Assembly: GCA_030271595.1 (NCBI GenBank)
Contig: JARXKO010000055.1
Location: 1-8,640, forward strand
Length of the DNA stretch: 8,640 nt
Source of the DNA: Pseudomonadota bacterium
Lineage (GTDB): Bacteria > Pseudomonadota > Alphaproteobacteria > Sphingomonadales > Sphingomonadaceae
Reading direction: 5' to 3'
The notes under the pieces: model-generated
Seen by the model: only the letters and a program-made list of their open reading frames with translations
Databases searched by the model: none
What the model was told of the DNA's origin: nothing
Made by a program: the position numbers and the translations under genes
Part shown: piece by piece, positions 1 to 6,643 of the stretch
Layout of the letters: each line of letters opens with the position of its first letter
How positions within the stretch are numbered: position 1 is the first letter of the stretch

Positions 1-455
1 CGATTGATCGTGAAATGCTTGCCGACCTCGCGCAGGAACGGGACATAGGCGAGGGTGTCGAGCCATTCGGCGTTGTCGAGCATGAGTGCGTCCGCGGGCC
101 CGTCACCGAAAGTCAGGAAGCGCTCGAACACCTTGCGGATGCCGGCGATATTCCCGGCGATGTCGGAGTCGGTCAGCAGCTTGCGGCTTTCGTCCTTGCC
201 GCTGGGGTCGCCGACCTTGGTCGTTCCGCCGCCCATCAGCACCAGCGGGCGATGCCCCGCCTGCTGCAACCGGCGCAGCATCATGATCTGCACCAGCGAC
301 CCGACGTGCAAGGACGGCGCGGTCGCGTCGAAGCCGATGTAGGCGGTGACCACCTCTTTCCCCGCAAGCGCATCCAGTGCCCCGGCGTCGGTCGCCTGGT
401 GGATGTAGCCGCGCTCGTCGAGCAGGCGCAAAAGGCTGGACTGGTAAGAACTCAT
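1..455 (-). CDS. tyrS: Tyrosyl-tRNA synthetase, N-terminal part (runs off left edge)
   Basis: Cytoplasmic class I aminoacyl-tRNA synthetase that activates tyrosine with ATP and charges tRNA-Tyr. Reading leftwards from ATG 455-453 gives 151 codons open to the window edge, about a third of the usual 400-420 residues. Visible family hallmarks are [16 protein letters not shown] at residues 39-54, holding the HIGH-type ATP-binding signature as HVGS; the following helix with [13 protein letters not shown]; and the loop [16 protein letters not shown], typical of bacterial TyrRS. The KMSKS loop and the S4-like tRNA-binding domain would lie beyond the edge. The start is the only sensible ATG, and homologues also begin shortly before the [10 protein letters not shown] segment. 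The upstream sequence is G-rich but has no strong Shine-Dalgarno. It is divergent from the DOMON-like gene across about 84 bp. Family assignment is very secure; only the C-terminal part is unseen. Confidence 0.96.
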   Translation of the reverse strand, partial: MSSYQSSLLRLLDERGYIHQATDAGALDALAGKEVVTAYIGFDATAPSLHVGSLVQIMMLRRLQQAGHRPLVLMGGGTTKVGDPSGKDESRKLLTDSDIAGNIAGIRKVFERFLTFGDGPADALMLDNAEWLDTLAYVPFLREVGKHFTIN

Positions 456-539
456 GCCCGCCCGCTTAGCCAAAGCCGGGCAAAGGCGAAATAGGCACTC
501 GGGGATGGCAGCGCCGCGAAAAGCGGGATATCCGGAGCA

Positions 540-1076
540 ATGCAGTTCGACCTTCTGCCCCATCCTGCCACTGCGCCCGCCGCGGCGCCGTTCAAGCTGT
601 GGGCCAATGTCGATTACGCCGGGGCGTTCGGCGCCACCGCGATTCTCAACCTGTGGTTCGGGGTTGGAGCGCCGCTGAGCCGCTTCGTCATGCCTTCAAG
701 CGACGAGCCCGGGCGGCGCGATGAGTTGTGGCGGACGACCTGCTTCGAAGCCTTCCTCCGCGCCGATGGTGACGAGGCCTATCGCGAATGGAATTTCGCG
801 CCCTCGGGGGACTGGGCGGCGTATGATTTCGCGGCGCGCCGCGAGGACAGGAGCGAAGGCGCGGTCGACAACCCGCCCTACATCCGGATCGAGGATAATC
901 TCACCTGGTTCGTGCTCGGCTCGACCGTAGCGCTGGAGGCCGGGCGCGAATGGGCGCTGGGCCTGTCTGCAGTGCTCGAGGAGCAGGACGGGACCAAATC
1001 CTATTGGGCGCTGGCCCACGGCGCGGACCAACCCGACTTCCACGACCCGGCCTGCTTCACCGCGCGGCTCGTGTGA
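540..1076 (+). CDS. DOMON-like domain protein
   Basis: A 178-residue protein with no signal peptide and no membrane segment, rich in aromatic and beta-type sequence. It resembles the short DOMON-like (carbohydrate-binding-module-9-like) proteins that occur as stand-alone genes in sphingomonads and cyanobacteria. The family call is from memory of sequence character: an [11 protein letters not shown] segment near residue 62-72, then [17 protein letters not shown] at about 81-97, the pattern of a DOMON-like sandwich core. DOMON folds bind haem or sugars in other proteins, but no ligand can be read from this sequence. Start ATG 540 has GGAG at 534-537, unusually close, with a GCGGGA further up at 523-528. 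The next gene on the same strand (DUF1343/NamZ-type) begins 94 bp downstream with a palindromic repeat between, so co-transcription is plausible but unproven. Confidence 0.82.
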   Translation: MQFDLLPHPATAPAAAPFKLWANVDYAGAFGATAILNLWFGVGAPLSRFVMPSSDEPGRRDELWRTTCFEAFLRADGDEAYREWNFAPSGDWAAYDFAARREDRSEGAVDNPPYIRIEDNLTWFVLGSTVALEAGREWALGLSAVLEEQDGTKSYWALAHGADQPDFHDPACFTARLV

Positions 1077-1094
1077 CGCGCTTTTCTCATCTTC

Positions 1095-1175
1095 GTCATT
1101 GCGAGGAGCGCAGCGACTCGGCAATCCACGATTCCCATTCACCACATCGGATTGCGTCGCTGCGCTCGCAATGAC
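1095..1175. repeat. Interspersed palindromic repeat (REP-like)
   Basis: Two arms form an imperfect inverted repeat. The left arm, 1095-1127, reads GTCATTGCGAG-GA-GCGCAGCGAC followed by a GCAATCC block. The right arm, 1149-1175, is its reverse complement, GGATTGCGTCGCTGCGCT followed by CGCAATGAC. They differ by two short bulges (about 2 and 3 nt) and are separated by about 21 nt. The arm sequence, with its CATTGCGAGCGCAGCGA core, is of a kind I recognise as a dispersed intergenic repeat in sphingomonads and other alphaproteobacteria; that multi-copy status is recalled knowledge, since only one copy lies in this window. Transcribed, it would form a long hairpin between the DOMON-like and NamZ-type genes. 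It is not a classic terminator, as no T-run follows. The right arm overlaps the downstream start codon. Confidence 0.82.
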
Positions 1176-2376
1176 TGATTGTCTGTTCGGAATCGACCGG
1201 CTTGTGGCCGATCCGGCGCTGCGCGCGCCGCTCGCCGGCAAGCGCGTGGCATTGCTCGCCCACCCGGCTTCGGTAACCCGCGACCTCACGCACAGTCTCG
1301 ACGCGCTGATCGCCGCCGGTGTGACTATCACCGCAATCTTCGGCCCGCAGCACGGGGTTCGTGGCGACCTGCAGGACAATATGATGGAATCGCCCGACTC
1401 CAGCGATCCCACCTACGGCATGCCGGTGTTCAGCCTCTACGGCGAAGTCCGCCGCCCAAGCGGCCAGTCGCTGTCGACGTTCGACATCCTCCTGGTCGAC
1501 CTCCAGGATCTCGGCTGCCGAATCTACACCTTCGTCACCACCTTGCTCTATGTGCTCGAGGCCGCGGCCGAGCATGGCAAAGCGGTGTGGGTGCTCGACC
1601 GGCCCAATCCCGCCGGCCGGCCAGTCGAGGGCAATCTGCTCGAACCCGGCTGGGAAAGTTTCGTCGGTGCCGGCCCGATGCCGATGCGCCACGGCCTCAC
1701 GCTGGGCGAAATGGGCCTTTGGTTCATCAAGCAGTTCAACCTCGATGTCGAGTACCGGGTGATCGACATGACCGGCTGGTCGCCGGACAGCGCGCCAGGC
1801 TTCGGCTGGCCGCCCGAGCGGGTGTGGATCAACCCCAGCCCCAACGCGCCCAACCTCAACATGGCCCGGGCCTATGCGGGCACGGTCATGCTCGAGGGCA
1901 CCACACTGAGCGAGGGCAGGGGCACGACCCGTCCGCTCGAACTATTCGGCGCGCCCGACATCGAGGCCAGAGCGGTAATCGCGGAGATGGAGCGAATCGC
2001 CCCGCACTGGCTCGCCGGTTGCACGCTGCGCGACCTGTGGTTCCAGCCGACGTTCCACAAGCATGTCGGCGAACTGTGCAACGGCGTCTTCATCCACGCC
2101 GAGGGGCGGTCCTACGACCCCCACGCCTTCCGCCCGTGGCGGCTCCAGGCGCTGGCGTTCAAAGCCATCCGCAACCTTGCCCCCGACTACCCCTTGTGGC
2201 GCGATTTCCCCTACGAATATGTGTTCGACAAGCTCGCCATCGACGTCATCAACGGCTCGACCAAGCTCCGGGAATGGGTCGACGACCGCGAAGCCGGGCC
2301 GGGCGACCTCGACTCGTTCGCGGCGCCCGACGAACAGGCGTGGGCGGACATGAGGTCCTCGATCCTGCTGTATTGA
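1171..2376 (+). CDS. DUF1343 / NamZ-type exo-beta-N-acetylmuramidase
   Basis: A 401-residue protein of the DUF1343 family. The characterised member, Bacillus subtilis NamZ (YbbC), removes terminal N-acetylmuramic acid from peptidoglycan fragments (glycosidase family GH171). Family signatures seen are FGPQHGVRGDLQDNM at residues 57-71, DILLVDLQDLGCRIYTF at 105-121, VLDRPNPAGRP at 141-151 with EGNLLEP after it, and the most diagnostic block, MLEGTTLSEGRGTTRPLELFGAP, at about 240-262. Length is normal for a cytosolic family member. There is no signal peptide, unlike the secreted Bacillus enzyme, so a cytoplasmic recycling role is more likely here (inference). The frame stays open upstream to 1099, but that extension lies in the palindromic repeat. 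ATG 1171 is preferred because FGIDRL at residues 6-11 is where homologues begin; it has no good ribosome site. It is convergent with the PhyH-like gene, 22 bp apart. I leave the symbol blank because orthology to namZ is not proven. Confidence 0.9.
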   Translation: MTDCLFGIDRLVADPALRAPLAGKRVALLAHPASVTRDLTHSLDALIAAGVTITAIFGPQHGVRGDLQDNMMESPDSSDPTYGMPVFSLYGEVRRPSGQSLSTFDILLVDLQDLGCRIYTFVTTLLYVLEAAAEHGKAVWVLDRPNPAGRPVEGNLLEPGWESFVGAGPMPMRHGLTLGEMGLWFIKQFNLDVEYRVIDMTGWSPDSAPGFGWPPERVWINPSPNAPNLNMARAYAGTVMLEGTTLSEGRGTTRPLELFGAPDIEARAVIAEMERIAPHWLAGCTLRDLWFQPTFHKHVGELCNGVFIHAEGRSYDPHAFRPWRLQALAFKAIRNLAPDYPLWRDFPYEYVFDKLAIDVINGSTKLREWVDDREAGPGDLDSFAAPDEQAWADMRSSILLY

Positions 2377-2398
2377 TGCCGATTCCTGGCGCGCACGG

Positions 2399-3154
2399 TT
2401 AGGCGTCGAACAGCGCTCGCTCGCTGCAGTCGAAGGCGCCCTTCGCAGCAAGACGCCGAAACAGCGGCCGGTGCTCCTGCGGAATCTGGCTAAGGTCGGC
2501 GCGGTCGATCGCGATCCTTGTATTGTCGCCGTAATTGCTTCGGTCGATGAACCACGATCGCGCATAGGCCAAATAGACGATCGGGCGTTCGTCGGCCGAT
2601 CGATTCTCGGTTCCAAAATGGCTCAGGCGATAGTCGGCCAGATAGCAACTGCCGCGCTTTAGATAGGGCGCTTCGCAGTCGTCCGGATCGATGTCCCTCC
2701 GGTGACTCCCCGCGAATAGGTTCGTCGTCCCGGTTTCGGGGGTAAGATCGACCAAGGGAATTGCGACATTGATCGCATAGGGCTGAACCACCGCGCGAAT
2801 GAACGGCTCGCCGGGAAACAAGTCCGGGTGATCGGCGTGCTCATGCTGTTCTGGAGCGCCTGGCAACGCGCAAACCAAGGAGAAATTATCGATCAAAAGG
2901 TCAGGTCCAAGCACCGCCTGGACGATCTCCAGGACTAGAGGATTGGCGTAGAGGCTCGGGGACAAGAACGGCCCGGCCATTTTCATTGTGACCTGGATCC
3001 GCCGTTCACCGACCGGATATTGGTCCGGCTCGCGTTCGATGTCCGGGAACTGGCGACGATATTCGGCGAGCAAGGCATCAATGGCGTCGACCGCGAACAC
3101 GTGATCGAGGGTGATGAAACCCCGTTCCACCAATTGTTGTGCCGGATCCGTCAT
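2399..3154 (-). CDS. Phytanoyl-CoA dioxygenase (PhyH) family Fe(II)/2-oxoglutarate oxygenase
   Basis: A soluble, single-domain cytoplasmic oxygenase of about 251 residues that would couple 2-oxoglutarate decarboxylation to hydroxylation of an unknown substrate. Numbered from the upstream Met (252 aa), the facial triad fits H107-A-D109 in the stretch HEHADHPD and distal H180 in YRLSHFGTENRS. R191 follows as the likely 2-oxoglutarate carboxylate anchor, and TGTTNLFAGSHR at 142-153 is the usual strand-turn before the distal half. Two tandem ATGs exist. The AAGGAG site at 3160-3165 is only 2 nt from ATG 3157 but 5 nt from ATG 3154, so 3154 is preferred. It is divergent from the chemoreceptor gene. 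GC is about 58% over the 420 bases I counted by hand (2461-2820 and 2881-2940), against 72% in a 60-base sample of the NamZ gene, suggesting a different history. Other PhyH members act on ectoine, phytanoyl-CoA or antibiotic scaffolds; the substrate here cannot be told. Confidence 0.88.
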   Translation of the reverse strand: MTDPAQQLVERGFITLDHVFAVDAIDALLAEYRRQFPDIEREPDQYPVGERRIQVTMKMAGPFLSPSLYANPLVLEIVQAVLGPDLLIDNFSLVCALPGAPEQHEHADHPDLFPGEPFIRAVVQPYAINVAIPLVDLTPETGTTNLFAGSHRRDIDPDDCEAPYLKRGSCYLADYRLSHFGTENRSADERPIVYLAYARSWFIDRSNYGDNTRIAIDRADLSQIPQEHRPLFRRLAAKGAFDCSERALFDA

Positions 3155-3291
3155 CATCGCTCCTTCACCCGGCTAACATTGCCCGCATCATCGCGAAAGC
3201 GGCTTTTGCCGCCGCAGCACGTGGTTAACGAAGAAGTAGGAGGTTTGCCCGTATTCCCGCTCCAGCAGGTTTCAGTGGGAGCGTTCGGCGC

Positions 3292-4689
3292 ATGGCGACG
3301 CAGGGAATTGAAGAGGTAACCGAAAACGCGATCCGCGCCGTGGCGCGCGATTGCGGTTCGCTGTCGATGGAATGCAGCGACGTCGCTGGATACGTCAACG
3401 GCGTGTCGGACCGCATCGGCGAGCATTTGAAGATGCTCGACCAGCTCGAGGACGTCACCAACCGCTTGCTCAGCGATCAGGCGCGGGTGTCGGATTCGAC
3501 CGACGAAGCGCGGCTTCTGAGCGAACAGGCCAAGGCCAAGCTCGAGGCCGGGCGCGATGCCATCGAAGGCACCATCGCCGGCTTCAAGGGACTGACCGAA
3601 CTGGTCGTCCAGCTGGGCGAGCGCATGGCCGGGTTCGCCTCGGCGATGCACCAGGTCCAGACCGTCTCCTCGACCATCGAGACCATCGCTCGCAAGACCA
3701 ACATGCTGGCGTTGAACGCGACCATCGAAGCGGCCCGCGCCGGCGATGCCGGGCGCAGCTTCGCGGTCGTCGCCGCAGAAGTGAAAAAGCTTGCCCATGA
3801 CACGCGCGCGGCAACCAGCCAGATTGCCTCGACCATCGGTGAACTGACCCGCGAAGCCGGCGCCGTGACGACCGAGATCAAGAGCGGCGTCGAGCGCAGC
3901 CGCGCCGCCCAGTCGGGCTTCGGCACGATCAGCGAGACCGTCCGCGAAGTCAGCGAGATCGTTGGCATGGTCGACCGCCAGACCGAGGGCATCGCCCATT
4001 CGACCAGCATGATCCAGACCAGCGTCGACCGGGTCAAGGCCGGGCTCACCGATTTCGCCGGGGACGCGCGCGCCAACGGCACCGAATTGCAGACCGCGCA
4101 GAAGCGGCTCGCCCACCTCGAATTACTGTCCAACACCATGCTCGACACGCTCGCCAATTCGGGCGCCGAGATCGACGACACGCCGTTCATCCTCAAGGCC
4201 CAGGAAGTCGCCCACCAGATCATGGCGGCGATCGAGCAGGCAGTGGATTCTGGCGAAGTGAGAATCGAGGACGTTTTCGACCGCGATTACAAGATGCTCG
4301 AAGGCTCCAACCCGGTCCAGTATGACGTGCGGTTCAATGCCCCCGCCGACAAATACGTCCAGCCGATCCTCGACCGGACCAAGGGCGCGGACGGGCGCAT
4401 CATCGGCTCGGCCATCGGCGATATGAACGGCTATCTTCCGACCCATTTGTCGGAGCGCAGCCATCCCCAGGGTCCGGATCCGGTGTGGAACGACGAGCAT
4501 TGCCGCAACAAGCGCATCTTAATCGACGACACCACTCGCGCCGCGCTCGCGAGCGACAAGGCCGCGACCCTCGCCACCTATCGCATGGAGCTGGGCGACA
4601 AGTTCATTCCGGTGAAGAACGTGTTCGTACCGCTTCACTTCAAGGGCCGCCGCTGGGGCAATTTCGAACTCGCCTACCGCGACGACTGA
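3292..4689 (+). CDS. Soluble methyl-accepting chemotaxis protein with C-terminal sensor-like domain
   Basis: A 465-residue receptor-type signalling protein. Residues about 1-290 are a long helical coiled coil. Its hairpin tip at 126-170 carries the conserved signalling core, [18 protein letters not shown] then [19 protein letters not shown], which contacts CheA and CheW in this family. No hydrophobic membrane segment and no signal peptide are present, so it should be cytoplasmic. The region after about 295 is not coiled coil. It holds [19 protein letters not shown], then [24 protein letters not shown] and a terminal [13 protein letters not shown], resembling the small alpha/beta sensor domains attached to other chemoreceptors; I infer a PAS- or Cache-like fold. 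Sensor after signalling module is the reverse of the textbook order. No C-terminal NWETF-type tether is seen. Start ATG 3292 has GGGAG at 3277-3281. No che or flagellar gene is in the window, so the output pathway is unknown. Confidence 0.93.
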   Translation: MATQGIEEVTENAIRAVARDCGSLSMECSDVAGYVNGVSDRIGEHLKMLDQLEDVTNRLLSDQARVSDSTDEARLLSEQAKAKLEAGRDAIEGTIAGFKGLTELVVQLGERMAGFASAMHQVQTVSSTIETIARKTNMLALNATIEAARAGDAGRSFAVVAAEVKKLAHDTRAATSQIASTIGELTREAGAVTTEIKSGVERSRAAQSGFGTISETVREVSEIVGMVDRQTEGIAHSTSMIQTSVDRVKAGLTDFAGDARANGTELQTAQKRLAHLELLSNTMLDTLANSGAEIDDTPFILKAQEVAHQIMAAIEQAVDSGEVRIEDVFDRDYKMLEGSNPVQYDVRFNAPADKYVQPILDRTKGADGRIIGSAIGDMNGYLPTHLSERSHPQGPDPVWNDEHCRNKRILIDDTTRAALASDKAATLATYRMELGDKFIPVKNVFVPLHFKGRRWGNFELAYRDD

Positions 4690-4716
4690 TCGCTTCGGCC
4701 AGGTGGGGGCCGGGTG

Positions 4717-4752
4717 TCGCCGTCCGCGGTTCGCCGCGGGCGGCGATTCTTT
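4717..4752 (+). terminator. Rho-independent terminator after the chemoreceptor gene
   Basis: A 13-bp stem runs from 4717-4729 to 4734-4746, with a single G-T wobble (4723/4740) and a TTCG tetraloop at 4730-4733. It is followed by TTCTTT at 4747-4752. It begins 28 nt after the chemoreceptor stop, so it should end that transcript and isolate the next gene. Pairing was checked base by base. Confidence 0.88.
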
Positions 4753-4859
4753 AATCAGGGTTGGCGAAAGCTTACCCCGGCATAAACGCGATTTTTACAT
4801 CCCGCTGCTAGGACCAGACACCTGGGGCCTGGAATGACTGGCCCGCGAAGGGATTTTTC

Positions 4860-5543
4860 ATGGGCAGTGCGAAGGCAATCAACCCCGTCTCCGGCCCGCA
4901 ACCGGTCAGCGCCGCGGCGGCGCAGCTGGAGCGGATCGCGGGTGAGGGTTGTGCTCGCCATCCATATTTGAACACACTCCTCGACACCTCCGGGCGCCAC
5001 GCTGGCCGCGATCTCGCCGATGCCATCCATTTGCTGTGCCAGTTGCACGGCCGCCATCCCGGTCCGATCGAAATGGCGCTCCTGCGCTCGGCGCCCGGCC
5101 CGATCCGCTCGTGGCTCGAGCAGGCCAGCGAATCGTTCGAACGCGAGCGCCTCTATCTTGTCCGGCTGACGTCCGCGGTCGGGCCGATACCGAGCACGCC
5201 GGGCGCGATGGTCACCGAATCGAGCTTGCTCGCGGCGCGTCATGCACTCGAGACTCTGGCGCTGTCGGAGCGCGGCGGCTGCGCGCTTGGCGCAGCGACC
5301 GCGCTGGTTGGCGACTGGTGGCCGATCCGCCGCTTGCTCGACCGCGCCGCATCGCGCGCCGGGATCGAATGCCCGGCGCCGTCGCTGCCCGACGAGAATT
5401 CGGTGGTGGCGGCAATCACCGCGATCGCCGACAATCCCTCGAGCGCTCGAGCACTGGCGTTTGGAGGGGAGCAATTGCTGCTCCAGCACCGCGCCTTGTT
5501 CGATGTGCTCGAAGCCCGCGCCGAAGCCCGCGGCGACTATTAA
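4860..5543 (+). CDS. Uncharacterised helical protein, sphingomonad type
   Basis: A 227-residue protein of unknown function. It is rich in Ala, Leu and Arg and appears almost entirely alpha-helical, with no membrane segment or signal peptide. The most distinctive stretch is about residues 119-168: a TESSLLAARHALETLALSE helix, then GGCALGAATALVGDWWPIRR and a further helix. Histidines and acidic residues within predicted helices (H35, H47, H57, H128, E131) are compatible with a metal-binding helical bundle such as the haem-oxygenase/TenA-like fold, but that is speculation. From memory it may match a DUF family (DUF6975) found in sphingomonads; I could not verify this. Start ATG 4860 has a well-placed GAAGGGA (4847-4853, 6 nt spacing). 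It is preceded by the chemoreceptor terminator, so it should have its own promoter in 4753-4846, where no convincing -35/-10 pair stands out. Its TAA overlaps the TAA of the convergent PspC-domain gene. Confidence 0.85.
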   Translation: MGSAKAINPVSGPQPVSAAAAQLERIAGEGCARHPYLNTLLDTSGRHAGRDLADAIHLLCQLHGRHPGPIEMALLRSAPGPIRSWLEQASESFERERLYLVRLTSAVGPIPSTPGAMVTESSLLAARHALETLALSERGGCALGAATALVGDWWPIRRLLDRAASRAGIECPAPSLPDENSVVAAITAIADNPSSARALAFGGEQLLLQHRALFDVLEARAEARGDY

Positions 5544-5866
5544 GCGGCCAGTTTCAAGTCCGAATCGTTGTCCGCGGCGTTGACCGCCGCCTTCGGCCTG
5601 ATTGCGACCGGTTTGACATCGGGAGCGAGCAGCCGCGATCCGAGAACCACGAGCCCGACTGCAAAATAGGCGACCACCGCCCACAACGGGCTGACCAGCA
5701 CACTCGCTCCGAAGGGCACTCGAAACCACAACGGGTCGATCCCGAAATCCTCGCCGAGCGCTTCGCACACGCCAAGGATGGTGTGGGCGCGCAGCGGCAG
5801 CGGGGTCGAACCGGCTTCGGCTGGGGTGAAAGTGGTATCGGCGTCAATCCTGGTCGGGGCATTCAT
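5540..5866 (-). CDS. PspC-domain small membrane protein
   Basis: A 108-residue protein with a PspC-type core at residues 27-79. AHTILGVCEALGEDFGIDPLWFR matches the family pattern of a small polar/amphipathic stretch followed by hydrophobic residues. One clear membrane segment follows (about 60-79, LWAVVAYFAVGLVVLGSRLL); a weaker hydrophobic stretch at 50-58 precedes it. The N-terminal 26 residues and the C-terminal tail (80-108) are polar and probably disordered. PspC proteins sense or answer membrane stress in enterobacteria with PspA and PspB; neither is nearby, so an intact Psp response cannot be inferred. ATG 5866 has GGAG with 8-nt spacing on the minus strand (TGGAGTTTTACCA then ATG). 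It is divergent from panD across 260 bp, and its stop overlaps the preceding gene's stop. Symbol withheld because many unrelated proteins share this domain. Confidence 0.88.
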   Translation of the reverse strand: MNAPTRIDADTTFTPAEAGSTPLPLRAHTILGVCEALGEDFGIDPLWFRVPFGASVLVSPLWAVVAYFAVGLVVLGSRLLAPDVKPVAIRPKAAVNAADNDSDLKLAA

Positions 5867-6004
5867 TGGTAAAACTCCATCGGCGGGTCAATGCCGTCTT
5901 CCTCGCAAGTCCTGTGCCAATCCGAAGAAGGCTGTCATTCCAGCGCTTTACGGAGAAGCTTCAGTCGCGATTGGCGGCATTCACCACCATTCCACGCCTG
6001 AATT

Positions 6005-6016
6005 TGGGAATTCCCA
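6005..6016. promoter_or_regulatory. Perfect 12-bp palindrome, candidate operator
   Basis: TGGGAATTCCCA is self-complementary over all 12 bases and lies 111 bp upstream of the panD start. A dimeric transcription factor is a natural reader, but no regulator is identified. Confidence 0.4.
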
Positions 6017-6022
6017 CCGCAT

Positions 6023-6044
6023 GCTGCAAGTGCGATATTGCAGC
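6023..6044. promoter_or_regulatory. Inverted repeat GCTGCAA-N8-TTGCAGC, candidate operator
   Basis: Perfect 7-bp arms (6023-6029 and 6038-6044) with an 8-nt spacer. The arms contain CTGC/GCAG, which recalls PhaR-type sites of alphaproteobacterial polyhydroxybutyrate regulation, but the spacing differs from the CTGC-N3-GCAG form I remember, so this link is weak. Confidence 0.4.
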
Positions 6045-6126
6045 GCAGCGCTTGATTGCTGACCAGGCCATGCAAATCTGTTAGGTGCCTCGGCCGTTGC
6101 CGCTTGAGTGAAGGAATCTGGTCGCC

Positions 6127-6546
6127 ATGATGCGGATCATGATGAAGTCGAAAATCCACCGCGCGACGGTGACCCAGGCCGATCTCGACTACGTCGGGTC
6201 GGTGACCATCGACGCCGATCTGCTCGACGCCGCCGATCTCATCGAGGGCGAGCAGGTGGCGATCGTCGACATCACCAACGGCGCCCGCATCGAAACCTAT
6301 GTGATCCCGGGCAAACGCGGCAGCGGGGCGATCGGAATCAACGGCGCCGCGGCGCACCTCATCCACCCGCACGACCTGGTCATCATCATGAGCTACGCAC
6401 TGATGGATGAGGCCGAAGCGCGGGCGATGACCCCGCGGGTGGTCCATGTCGATGCCCGCAACCAGGTGGTCAAGATCGGCAACGACCCGGCCGAACCGGT
6501 CCCCGGATCGAGCCACAAGCGCGGCGACCTGGTCGAACCCGCCTGA
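6127..6546 (+). CDS. panD: Aspartate 1-decarboxylase
   Basis: Pyruvoyl enzyme converting L-aspartate to beta-alanine for pantothenate and coenzyme A synthesis; cytoplasmic homotetramer in the family. Starting at ATG 6127, the residue numbering falls exactly on the E. coli enzyme. K9, H11 and R12 lie in KIHR; the self-cleavage site is G24-S25 (YVGSVTID), where Ser25 becomes the pyruvoyl group; R54 and Y58 are in ARIETY; and the substrate-site loop N72-GAAAH follows. This agreement supports 6127 rather than the ATGs 12 or 15 bp downstream. AAGGA at 6111-6115 is 11 nt away, slightly far. At 139 residues it is about 13 longer than the E. coli protein, the excess being a polar C-terminal tail ([13 protein letters not shown]). 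No PanM (PanZ) maturation factor is visible here; alphaproteobacterial enzymes may self-process. No other pan gene is adjacent. Confidence 0.96.
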   Translation: MMRIMMKSKIHRATVTQADLDYVGSVTIDADLLDAADLIEGEQVAIVDITNGARIETYVIPGKRGSGAIGINGAAAHLIHPHDLVIIMSYALMDEAEARAMTPRVVHVDARNQVVKIGNDPAEPVPGSSHKRGDLVEPA

Positions 6547-6560
6547 GCGGAAAGGGCGGC

Positions 6561-6596
6561 ACCGGCGGCGAGGATTTTCCACTCGCCATCACCGGT
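6561..6596 (+). other. Possible RNA stem-loop between panD and the membrane protein gene
   Basis: Two nested stems can pair: ACCGG (6561-6565) with CCGGT (6592-6596) outside, and GGCGAG (6567-6572) with CTCGCC (6582-6587) inside, with a 9-nt loop and a small asymmetric bulge. No T-run follows, so it is not a standard terminator. It may only slow transcription or stabilise the panD 3' end. Confidence 0.3.
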
Positions 6597-6643
6597 CGCG
6601 CTGCTAGACTTCGGCTGACGCTGGGCGTGTCGGGGGAATGGTC

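Larger units (their letters stand above)
5867..6126. promoter_or_regulatory. Divergent control region between the PspC-domain gene and panD
   Basis: 260 bp with no supported gene. It must hold the promoters of the PspC-domain gene (minus) and panD (plus). Three palindromic elements lie in a 48-bp core: a perfect 12-bp palindrome TGGGAATTCCCA at 6005-6016; GCTGCAA-N8-TTGCAGC at 6023-6044; and AGCGC-A-GCGCT at 6042-6052. The last two overlap. These have the look of operator sites for dimeric regulators, but which protein binds is unknown. No confident -35/-10 hexamers could be assigned. Confidence 0.5.

Noticed and set aside
15..494. Plus-strand open frame across the left edge
   Set aside because: It is antisense to the tyrS N-terminus, whose motifs are clear; the translated product is not protein-like.
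696..1412. Minus-strand frame spanning the DOMON-like gene end, the repeat and the NamZ-type gene start
   Set aside because: It reads through the interspersed palindrome and overlaps two supported genes; no recognisable domain.
3199..3212. Hairpin GCGGC-TTTT-GCCGC between the oxygenase and chemoreceptor genes
   Set aside because: Only 5 bp, lies in a divergent promoter region, and has no terminator tail.
3224..3229. GTTAAC as a CtrA-type half site upstream of the chemoreceptor gene
   Set aside because: The second TTAA half at 7-nt spacing is absent, so the CtrA assignment is not supported.
3154..4116. Long minus-strand open frame (320 codons) opposite the chemoreceptor gene
   Set aside because: It is a high-GC shadow frame: low-complexity Gly/Asp/Ala/Arg composition, no family resemblance, and the opposite strand has an unmistakable MCP core.
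4755..5768. Long minus-strand open frame (337 codons) opposite the unknown helical protein and crossing into the PspC-domain gene
   Set aside because: Arg/Gly-rich shadow frame that crosses the ends of two better-supported genes and a terminator-proximal intergenic region.
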